Below the pieces are notes generated by a model. That model made no database searches. It saw nothing but the letters and a program-made list of their open reading frames with translations, and had not been told where the DNA came from. Positions 26,701-38,700 of a stretch of DNA of 64,000 bases are shown here, piece by piece. Each line of letters begins with the position of its first letter. Position 1 is the stretch's first letter. Source of the stretch: Achatina immaculata (Eukaryota > Mollusca > Gastropoda > Stylommatophora > Achatinidae); the NCBI GenBank assembly GCA_009760885.1, contig CM019704.1, forward strand, positions 16,106,929 to 16,170,928, given 5' to 3'. A program made the translations under genes and the position numbers.

Positions 26701-29700
26701 AAAGATGCAAAGATCTTTCTATTTTTGTTTAAAAAAAAACCAAACTATGCACAATAAAACTTTGTCAAACTGTACTAGAACCAGTTAACCATCCATTATC
26801 ACAATTATCTTTCATTATTTTTCTTCTAGAATATGTAAGCCATTTCTGGGGGGAGTTTTTAATAGCTTGTGAAATATGCTAGCTTCACAGGGAAGAAATT
26901 GTAAGAATAAGTCATTTAGTGCACCCATTTGTCCGAATTGAATACTTCTGCCTCTTCATAATTTTACATTATCTTGCCACTGTTCATGCATGGCCAACCT
27001 GAGTTTAAGTGAATTATTTTGTTTCACATGTTCAGAATTTCATATTATTTTATTTGCAGCTTTTTTTTTTTTTTAAACGCTTGTCAGCTGAACATTGAAG
27101 TTTTGAAAAGATTTCGCTGTACACTTTGGTTATTGTTGCTATTTTAATGAGGTCACAAGGCTGCTTTCCCAAAACTTGATTGTCAAAATATAATTAATGT
27201 AGGCAGTGCAGATGTCCTTACTGGGCTGTCTCCAAAGTACTGGTGGGTGCTGTATTAAGTAAAATTGTGTGTGGTTAATTAATTAGTTCCCACTGTCCAG
27301 TCTCATACATTATATTGGATTTAATTAGATTTGGACTTTTTGGCTTTTCTGATCCATGGGTTTCTTCTTGCGCCAGGATGTGGAATGTATAAGGCTTTTT
27401 CCTTTGTTCCATAGCAGTCAGATTTATTATAATTTATTCATTATTGGATAAAATTGCAGTTATTGGATGTTGTATCTTATGGTAGATTAATTACATTTAA
27501 TTCATTTTTTAGTGCAAAAGACTCCCACAGTACTCTTTTAGTTTATCACTCTGCGTTGTATTACATTTTTTTATAGTTTAACACGACCTGTGATATGATA
27601 AGAGAAATTGATTAAAATGAGAAGTTTGGTGATTGTGAAGTAAATTTATTTAAATTCACTTCCTTTATGACTTGGGGAATTATAATCATGCACTGTTCAT
27701 TTATATTTAGTGATAGAAATCATTTGTGAATTCAAAGTGCAGATAAACATAAAAGCCAACTGGTTAACTCTTAACTTACCACAAGCCATTTAAATGGCCT
27801 CAAAAAATATATATATATAATTTCAGTCATATGGTTTTGTTCCTTAATTAGAAGTGCATCATTTTAAACTACCATAAATGCTGAAAATAGGCCATTTTCC
27901 GGTAAAAAAAATGTTTTGGTTGGTATTTTTTATTACAAATAATGTTCATGGGTCATGGATGGTCTTTGGCAGGTTAACTCAGGGGTTAAGTTGCAAAACA
28001 TTAAGGCATTAAAACATTAAGACATTAAAGTGGCAAAGTCCAAAGTGTAAATCTGATACACCGGACTGGAATATTGAGAATTTGGTAACTTTCAAACAAA
28101 AATTTAAATTTGGATTTTGTTTTGAAGTGACAATGTTAAAATCAAAATGCCATCTTTTTTTTTTTTTTTTTAGCTTCGTGAATTTTAAAAAATAAGTTAA
28201 TGAATCGTTCACAGCATATTTTTTTCTATCATATCAGTCGCAGTTTTGCCTTATTCTATGAGGGTCATACCGAAAATCGTGAGCAAAAAGTTTTAAAAAA
28301 TCAGAATTTATGGATTGAGAAAATATAAATGTATCACCTCAAGCTGCATCCTTTTGCACTTCATGTAGTGATGTCACTATCATGTGTCACGTGACCACAC
28401 GGAGCAGAAACAAAATGGCGAGTGCTGATGTTTCATTTCGTCAGCGTGTTGTTATTGAGTTCCTTGTTAAAGAGGAATTCACTACTGCAGAAATTCACCA
28501 AAGACTTCAACTTGCTTATGGAGATGTGTGTATGAGTGCTAGCAGTGTTAGGAGGTGGGTAATAGATTTCAAAGATGAAAACACGAGCATCCAAGATATG
28601 CCTCGCAGCGGTTGCCCTTGAACTGCCTCCACTTAACACAATGTGGAAAGGGTTGACGACATCATTAAAGAAGACAGACGTGTCACAGTATCTGAAATCA
28701 CTGTCAATCTTGAAGTAGGACACAATGCAATACAGGAAATGATTGAAACCCTAGGCTATAGAAAAGTTTATGCCCACTGAGTCCCACATTTGTTGACTGA
28801 AGATCACAAAGCTGTGAGAAAAAGACAACTGAGGAAATTCAGAAAATAGGTTGGGAAATTCTTCCACACCCTGCCTATAGCCCCGACTTGACACCCAGTG
28901 ATTACCATCTTTTTGGTCACTACAACACAGGAGAGAACGTCCAGAAAGCAGTGCGTCTGTACCTTTGGTCAACTGGAACAGAATTCTACTTGCAGAGCGA
29001 TGGGAAAAATGTGTGCAGAGATTATGTTGAAAAGTGAAGAAAAGATGCATGTTAAGGTGATACATTTATATTTTACATTTATATTTTTTCTATCTATAAA
29101 TTCTGATTTTAAAAATATTTTAGCTCACAACTTTCGATATGACCCTTGTATTTACCCTATGTTGCATAAGGTTATTATTATAAAATTTAGTTTCTGTAGC
29201 AAAAGCTAATTTTTGTTTTCTTCTTGGCATTTTGTAGCAGTGTATTCTTTTAAAACCAGTTTGACGTTGTACAGCATGTTTGTGGAGCTTTTCTAAGCCC
29301 TGGCCCTCATTCATAATTACTAGTTCATGTATAGAGGAAGCAAGTGAAGTTAAGTAAGGGCTCGCAAATGGTAATATGAAATGAAGAAAATTGTGAAATT
29401 TTAAAATACTTTTATTATTTTGCAAGAAGAAAAGTGTGACCAGTTCAGAAGCGCTAATTATTTTTATGTGAAATATTGAAACAAATTCTCGCAGTTTTCA
29501 TTAAAACCCCAGAGGTTTTAAAATATTTTTTTTTTGGGTGACTATCTTAATAATGCTGTTACTGTTGCTTCTTACTTGGGTAATTAAAATATATGATTTG
29601 TATACAAGATTAACTTGATAATTTTGGGGAAAGCTGGTTGCATATTCTCTTTTTTACTAGCTGATTACCCGGCGTTGCCCGGGTATTTTTTTATCTCAAT

Positions 29701-32700
29701 CAATAAAGTTCTGTTCATTTCCACAATCTTATAGATGGTTCTACAACATTCTGTTCATTTCCACAGCCTTCTACAGAGGTCTATTCATTTCCACGACCTT
29801 CTGTAAGATTTTACAGAGTCTAGGCGGTTATACAGAGTTCTTTTCCTTCTGTTCGACTAAACGTGAGCTTAATTGTCATCAGGACTGTCACCAATCAGCT
29901 CAGCAACCCCAAAAACTATGGATTCGACAGTAACATCTGTCGTTTTCAATTATTTGTACATTTCACCCCATTCCACGCCCACCACTAGGACCCTATGCCA
30001 ATTGGGGCTGAGTTTGGACTTAAACGGCATCAGGAGTGTCACTATTCATCTCACCGACCCCGAAAACTATGAAATCGATACTGATATTGGTCGTTTTCGA
30101 TTGTTTTTACATGTCATCCCAATCCCACCCAACCCCTAGGCCGCTATGCTTCTTCTTCTTCGTTCGCTTCTACCACCAAGACCGCACTGTGATCCTACTG
30201 AATTTACGCCTGTGGTCCCCGTTAGGTCCCGTGGTCTCCTGTGTGGTCCCCAAAAGGACCACACGAGATCCCCAAGAGGACCATAAGAGGTTCAGAGTAT
30301 CGCAGGGCTTTAGCCTGTATTCTTGGTGGGTCTCTGAAGCGGATTGCATGACACCATGGTTTTCGTTGCACAAGTTTAGTCTAGAGTTGGACGTTCTCAC
30401 TGGAAGACCTCGACGTGTTTAGGATATCAGTGCATCCCCGCTGGGTGAGAGGTGGTAGCCCACCTAGGCCAGAGTTGGACCTTCTCACTGGAAAACCTCG
30501 ACATGTTCTGAGATACCCGTGTATCACCGCCGGGTGAGAGGTGGTTGCCTATCTAGACTGCCCTAGTCCAGTATCTCCGACTTCAGCATTTTGTGGTCGT
30601 GGCCGCTACCCTTCCTAGTTGTGACCAGGATGGAGCTTTTGTCCAGGAGAACGAATCTTCACCACAAGTGAATTCCACCTCTGGGTTGAGCCGGTTTAGG
30701 CATATTAACCCAGTATGGGCGTATTTGGGACGTGACCGACCTCTAGAGCAGAGGTACTGTGGCATGCATAGCCTTCAAGATTCACCCCTGGTGTGAGCCA
30801 GTTTAGGCAAAATTCACCAGTATGGGTGTATATCAGGCGTGATCAACCTCTAGAGCGGAGGCGGCATAACATGTCTAGCCACAAGTTCCACCCCTGGTGT
30901 GTGCCAGTTTAGGCAAATTTCACCAGTGTAGGTGTATTTCGGACGTGGCTGGCCTCTAGAGCAGAGGTGCTGTGGTATGTATAGCTCTCGCAGCGATACT
31001 ACTGGATATACCGATTAAATTTCACATTATCCCTTCCACCACCTTTTCATGTCGGCGCCGCACAGCAACCTTTATTTCTTTTCTGCATTTTCCTCCTTGA
31101 CCGGGAGGAGCTTCACTCCACGCGCGGCATTTGAGGAGTCTCGCCAGCAGTGTCTTAACCTCTGGGACAAGCCGGTTCATGCTTTTCACTCGATATGACT
31201 GCACTCAGGACGTGGCCGACCTCCAGACCAGAGGTGCCATGATTTGACTGTTTGCTTTGCTTTATCATTTCTACCACCTTTTCAGCAGTGGTGCTGTGCA
31301 GCAACCCCATTTGCACCTTTCTTCATTGGCCGGGAGGAGCACCGTTCCACACACAGCAGCTGAAGAATCTTGCCAACAGCAATAGATGAGCTACCAAACG
31401 TGCCACTCATCTACCCTAAGTATCTGGTTTTCTTCTTCTGTCAGTTTTAACTGTTCTGCCACGGGAAGGCCAGGAGCTGGACTTGACTGCCAGAGGCTGT
31501 TTGAGACACATGCCGTTGGGGTGGAGATCGAATTCTCCACCTCACCTCCAGCAATAACAGTCCTTAGAACCGGCCCCTATGCTGATGGGGGCTGAACTTG
31601 GACTTAAATGGCATTGAGAGTGTCACTATTCATCTCAGAGACACCGAAAACTATGGAATTGACACTAATATCTGTCGTTTTTCAATTATTTGTACATGTC
31701 ACCACATCCAACTCCTAGGGCCCCCATGCCGTTGGGAGCTGAACTTGGACTTAAACAGCATTGGGAGTGTTACTATTCATCTCAGTGACCCCCCCTGGGA
31801 ACAACTGTGTTAAGAGCACACTTATCTTAACATAGCTACTTCTGTAGCCCAGAAACTTGTAGCAATCAACACTAATTGTAATTGTAATTGTAATTGTTAT
31901 CCGCTGTTGGCGAGATCTTCAGCTGCTGTGCGTGGAGCGGTGCTCCTCCCGGCCAGTGAAGAAATTTGCAAATGAGGTTGCCGCGCAGCATCACTGCGGA
32001 AAAGGTGGTAGAAAGGATAAAGCGAAGCAAACAGTAAAATCACGGCACCTCTGGTCTGGTAGTCGGCCACGTCCTGAGTGCAGTCATATCAGGTGAAATG
32101 CATGAACCGGCTTGTCCCAGAGGTTAAGACACTGCTGGCGAGACTCTGTCTTGGAGTGAAGCTCCTCCCGGTTAAGGAAGTAAATGCGGAAAAGAAATAA
32201 AGGTTGCTGTGCGGAGCCGATGGGAAGAGGTGGTGGAAAGTGAAGTTTAACCGGTATGTCCAGTAGTATCGCTACGAGAGCTATACCACGGCACCTCTGC
32301 TCTAGAGGCCGCCCACGTCCGAAATACACCTACACTGGTGAAATATGCCTAAACCGGCACACACCAGGGGTGGAACTTGATGGCTAGACATGTCATGCCA
32401 CCTCCGCTCTAGAGGTTGGTAACGCCTGATAAACACCCATACTGGTGAATTTTACCTAAACTGGCTCATACCAGGGGTGAATCTTGAAGGCTATGCATGT
32501 CACAGTACCTCTGCCCTAGAGGTCGGTCCCGTCCCAAACACACCCATACTGGGATAATGCCTAAACCGGCTCAACCCAGGGGTAGAAGTCACTAGTGGCG
32601 AGGATTCGTCCTCCTGGACAAAAGCTCCATCCTGGTCACAACTAGGAAGGGTAGCGGCCACGACCGCAAAATGCTGAAGTCGGAGACACTGGACCAGGGA

Positions 32701-35700
32701 AGTCTAGATAGGCAACCACCTCTCACCCAGCGGGGATGTTTGCGTATCTTAATCACGCTGAGGTTTTCCGGTGAGAAAGTCCAACTCTGGACTGGATGGG
32801 CAACCACCTCTCACCCGGCGGTGATACACGGGTATCTCAAAACACGTCGAGGTTTTCCGGTGAGAAAGTCCAACTCTGGCCTGGGTGGGCTACCGCCTCT
32901 CACCCAGCAGGGATGCACTGATATCCTAAACACATCGAGGTCTTCCGGTGAGAAAGTCCAACCCTAGACTAAACTGGTGCAATGAAAACCACGGTGTCAC
33001 GCAATCCCGCTTCCGAGACCCACCAAGAATACAGGCTAAAGCCCTGTGATACTATGAACCCCTTGTGGTCCTCTCGTGGATCTTGTGTGGTCTTTTCGGG
33101 GACCACACAGGGGACCACGGGACCTAACGAGGACCACAGGCGTGAATTCAGTAGGTTCACAGTGCGGTTTTTGGTGGTAGAAGTGAACGAAGAAGAAGAA
33201 GAAGAGGAAGTAATTGTTATTTTTGTAAAATTTAATGTCAGGTTGGTGGACGGATGGGGACATGGAGATCTCTGGCGGGGATGAGGGAAGTCTGGTGTGA
33301 AACCAATGAATCCAGGACGTGATAAGCCTATGGGTCTTTACAACAATGGCTATCAGAATAATGTAAACAAAACAGAGCCAGTAGACTATAGGTGCCAGGG
33401 AATGGATATCGTTGAAGCACTCATCAGATTCCTCATCTCAAAGTCAGAGTGTCTTTGTGGAACTGTCTCCAAACCATCTGACATGGAGAAGGGACTTACA
33501 TACAGCCACCAGAGGCTGGAAAACAAAGTTTTGGCCAGGCCAGCCACACTGTCTTCATGGCAGTCTGAGCAAGACCACAGTCTGCCCTAGCAAGGAAAGG
33601 TGCTGAAGTCGGAGTTACCCAACCAAAAGGCACATCGCAAAAATCAGGGTAACACACATTATCGCTAATGACATCTCAGTGACCCCAATGGATTTGACAC
33701 TAATATTGGTTGTTTTCTATTATCTTTGCATGTCTCCCCATCCCCATGAACCCCTAGGGGGCCCCCCCCATGCTGATGGGGGCTGAACTTGGGCTTAAAT
33801 GGCATCGAGAGTGTTACTATTCATCTCAGCAACCCCAAAAACCACGGATTCAACACTAATATCAATCATTTTCGATTATTTTTACATGTCACCCCCATCC
33901 CATCCCATCCCTGAGGCCCCCCATGATGTTTGGGGCTGAACTTGGACTTACACGGCATCAGGAGTGTCACTATTCAACTCATCGACCCCGAAAACTATGA
34001 AATCGATACTGATATTGGTCGTTTTCCATTGTTTTTACATGTCATCCCAATCCCACCCAACCCCTAGGCCGCTATGCCACTATTCATCTCATCGACCCCA
34101 ATAACAATGGATTCGACAATAATATCTTTCATTTTCGATTATTTTTAGGGGTGATCTAACCCCCATGGTGCACTGTTCAGATTGTAAGTCATATGTGTGC
34201 CAAGTTTGGTTGAAGATGTTCAGACACTCCAGCGTGATACTTTAACACACAAACACATTCATTTTTATGTCACCCCATCCCACCCCTCATCCCTAGGGCC
34301 TCATGCCGTTAGAGGCTGAACGTGGACTTAAATGGCATCGGGAGTATCACTATTCATCCCAGCGACCCTTAAAACTATGGAATCGACACTAATATCGGTC
34401 GTTTTCAATTATTTATGCTTGTTACCCCATGCTACCCCCACCCCTAGGACACCCCCCCCCCCCCATGCTGTTGGGGGCTGAACTTGGACTTAAATGACAT
34501 TGGGAGTGTCACTATTCATCTGAGCGACCCCGAAAACTATGAATTCAACACTAACATCATTCATTTTCGATTATTTTTACATGTCACCCCAACCCCTAGG
34601 TGTAATAGGGGTATCCTACGGGTGATCTAACCCCCATGGTGCAATGTCCAGATTTTAAGTCATATGTATGCCAAGTTTTGTTGAAATTGCTCCAGGCGTT
34701 CCAGTGTGATGCTCTAACATACATACACACATTCATTTTTATTTATATATATATATATATAGACTGTTAGCTTCAGTGCCTTACCAGTGGTTTTCATAAT
34801 ATTCATTATCTTGATCCACACGTGTGCATTATATATCTGTTGTGTTCAGGTGTCATTGTTTTTGGATTAGAGCATGGTGTTTTGTTGTATATGACACCGT
34901 TGACCTTTTGTTACTGTAATGTTAGTTAACTCAAAACTCATGAGCTCTTCTGCAGTTGTTTTTCAGACTACAAATATTTTTTCTGCATCTGAAATTTACC
35001 CTGGCAGTAGCTTTGGTCCTGTGATGTTTCATTCTCATTTTCAGAAAAAGTCAGCTCTTCCAAAAAGTTTGAAGATCCCTTGAACCTTGCGGAACAGCTC
35101 AAGAAAAATAACTCCAAGCGTAAAGACATCAACTGGGAAAAGTTCAAGGGCACTCCAGGTGTAGCTGGCCACTTTCTGGTGATGGCACTGTATGGGATAA
35201 GCTGCAGATTTGCCACTTTTAGCAATCTAGCAATGTTTGCTCTCTCCTTGCTTATGGTTATACATGTAGTGTGGTTTGCCTCTAATTCACATTGAGAGCG
35301 CCTTTTGTGTTATGTGCATTTGCTAGCAGATGAGCAGAGAGTTCTGATCATATGTACTGTATGAAATTAGAGAGAGAAATTGATACTTCTCATTTTTGTC
35401 TTATAACTCTCTTGTGGAACAACAGCATATCTACAGAGAGAGAAGAGAGAAGAATAATAATAGGACATATTGAAAAGTGATGTCTCTTATTTTTCTTTTT
35501 TACTTGGAAATTAGGTGTAGATATTTCAGTACTTGGCCACATAACTTTTGGAAGTGTTTCACATTTACTTCTCCATTTAATCCCTTTGATAGTCAGTAGA
35601 GGCAGTGCTCTGCTAGTTTTTGTACAGCTTGGTGGTCCACTTGCAGCAGGCAGTGCTCTGCTAGTTTTTGTAAAGCTTGATGTCCACCTGCAGCAGACAA

Positions 35701-38700
35701 TGCTCTTCTAGTTTTTGTATAGTTTGATGGTCCACATGAAGCAGGCAATGCTCTGCTAGTTTTTGTATAGTTTGATGGTCCACATGAAGCAGACAATGCT
35801 CTTCTAGTTTTTGTATAGTTTGATGGTCCACATGAAGCAGGCAATGCTCTGCTAGTTTTTGTATAGTTTGATGGTCCACATGAAGCAGACAGTGCTCTGT
35901 TAGTTTTTGTATAGTTTGATGGTCCACATGAAGCAGACAGTGCTCTGCTAGTTTTTGTATAGTTTGATGGTCCACATGAAGCAGACAGTGCTCTGCTAGG
36001 CATGTGATGCTGTCAGGATGGAATTGCTCTTGTTATCACAGCATTATCCTGCTCAGATATGATGCTTGAGCTCAGTGTTTAGCTGAATTTCAGGTAGCAC
36101 ACCTCTAGGCAAAATGGTGAATGGTCCTGTACAGGGATTCCTAGTTTTTTAATGTGTCACTGATGCTTGTCTGTGTGTGTTCAGACTTTAAATTCCTGTT
36201 GCTTTATTAGTCTTAGCTACTAGTAATTTGTTGTCTGTCATAAGTCACAGAGTCTGGACTGTGCCTGAGACACCTCAGGTCTAAGTCATATGTATACAAA
36301 GTTTAAGGTTGGTACTACTAATCTATGTACATGTGCCCAGGTGCCCCAAACTGTGGAACATATCCTCCAGAACTGCATCAACTACGAGACACTGAGAAAT
36401 AATTACTGGCCCAGTGAAACCACTAAAGAAGATAAGCTCTACGGTTCCATACATGAGTTACAAAAAACAGTGAAATTTATCCAAGAGACAGGACTGCAGA
36501 TATAGACAGACGGTGCGAACGAAGAAGAAGAAGAAGAAGAAGAAGAAGAAGAAGAAGAAGACCTCAGGTCTGAGAGTGTGACTTTCTACCTGCTAATGCT
36601 GAAGCCTGGCTTTTTTTTTTTTTTCTCTGTTACCAGCAGTCACGTGAAGTGAAACTCCATTCTCTTGCTTTGTAGCTAGAGGTTCCCAAGCCTTTTCAAG
36701 CTGTTACTCCTTGTCTCCTGGTCCACATCCCTATCATTCATAAAAACTTTTTGCCCGGTTTGGTTGTGATGCTGCCACCTTTGTTCTTCACTGCGCCCTG
36801 CCCCCTAAAATTGCAGGCTTTGAGAACCACTGCTGTTTAGCTCTGAATGCGCACCCAACTTTCATATCCTGCCATGGTATTGATTAGGAATGTATAATCT
36901 TCATGCTTATAACGCAATAGTAGCCATTGACTAGTGTCACCTTTATTCTGTTTGATCTTAGGATGAGACAATCAAGACCACATCTTTCAATGTTCAAAAA
37001 CCTTTCAAGATTCTCATTGCTGCATGCTCTCATTCATTTGAAATCCCACATTTGCCTGCAAGTTCTTGCTGAGAAATGTGAAAGTTCTGTTTAATGGGTT
37101 CATCGGTACAAGCCCAGTAAGCTTAAATGGTTGTGGTATGAGACCTTCCAACCCATGCCTTGTGCTGTATGTGAAACTGTTTTTTTTTTTTTTTGTTTGT
37201 TCATAGAACTCTCTCTCATTTTTGTTGTTGTTGTACTAAATGATGCAGGAAAGTCTAGCAGTTGAAAGACATATCAGTTTGCATTCACACATGTATTATC
37301 TATGAGAAAAAAAAAGAGGCAATGCATTATATTCATATATTTCTCAGTTAAGTTTCTATGTATAATTTTTATGCACTTTTAATATTAAATACTATAAAAT
37401 TGTGTGGGTTTTTTTTTTTTTTTTTTTTACAAATTGTAATTTTATGTCATACATCCATGATTTTATTATTTTTTTTTTATATAGCCTCATGTTGCTGTTA
37501 AACCCACAGTCTTGTAAGAAACATAGCCTAGGACTAAGGTATCAAACTTTGAGTGAATGAAGTAGAAAACGAACATACTTTATTTTCAAAGGGTTAAGAA
37601 TTGGGCATGCAGGCCCGTCTAACATTCTGCCCCTCATCATAAAGCTACAGAGAAATACCATAAGACCTACAAAAGCAGCACAAATTTTCAAATATTGGAC
37701 GTTATCCTTTTTTTTTTTGTGAGCTAATTAGTGTATCTGAAACAAAAAAGCATTAATTTAACATTGACCTGGCACTTTATCCAAATTGTGTGCTTGTCAT
37801 TAGCAGGAAGCTTGTCCACCCATTCTTGATACTATCCTTGTAGGCGAAAAAAAAGATCACAGTACGCCACATGGCAGAGATGGTGTAACATTTTTCTTAC
37901 AACAAGCATTGGACCAGTTTACCTAACATAACGAAGGTGATTTGTATATAAGGTTAATGATTTATGCACCTGAGACTGAAAAGTATTTGGAAGTTAACTC
38001 TTTGTGTACTGGGGATTTTCCCTCAAATGACCATTGGTCATCTCAGTGAGGTAACATTCTTAACATGGAATGGGATGGTTGTCACATTTAGAAGGATCAC
38101 AAAAGCATAGTCTGATTCGTAGTATGACATATTATACACTTTTTTTAAATAGGAAAAGTTGTATATTGTTTTTCTAATAAAATTTTTATTAATATATTAG
38201 TATATAACAGAAAAAAACGAGCTAAGAATTGAGGAGAGTTGAGAAGAAAAAATGGAAAATTATGATGAAAAATGTTCTCTTTTACCCTGCTCAAGTTTCC
38301 TTTGTAGTGGGTCCAGTGATATCCAAATTGAATAGAATTTTACACAAACACCATCTCCTCACATAAAATATACATTAATTATTTATTTACAGTCTACAAT
38401 ACACTAATGACATGGCAACACCACGGGCGGTGGCCCATAAGCTTAGAAAAACATTTTAAAAATGAATTTTTGTGTCACAACATGGCTCACAATCCACACG
38501 TGGTACCTGTGTTGATGCTTGTATCACACCGGAAACGATTTCTACAACCAGTTTTGGCCAGATTTTAAGCATTGTGTGATTAAATTCCCTTTGAGAGGCA
38601 AACTCATTAACAGCACATGACGTGTACACAAGGCAAAAAGTGTCAGCTGGATCGTCACAGTGTGTCGCGAAGTATAGAAAGAGTTAAAATGCAGTATAAG

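Larger units (their letters stand above)
29656..34762 (+). mobile_element. Host element (family G) of a nested stack
   Basis: Starts ACTAGCTGATTACCCGGC with the palindromic CCCGGCGTTGCCCGGG, and ends ACATTCATTTTTATTTATAT with a (TA)n run and AG. In between are diverged 150-170-bp units containing GCTGAACTTGGACTTAAA, CACTATTCATCTCA and CGTTTTCGATTATTTTTACA. It is split by two other elements. Class unknown: no coding region survives. Confidence 0.65.

Noticed and set aside
30149..33284. Several frames of 60-128 codons in both directions
   Set aside because: They fall in family H and F repeats, overlap on opposite strands, and match nothing recognisable.
35593..36003. Minus-strand 136-codon frame with repeated peptide
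   Set aside because: Result of the 48-bp minisatellite; two frames are open at once, as expected for a repeat.
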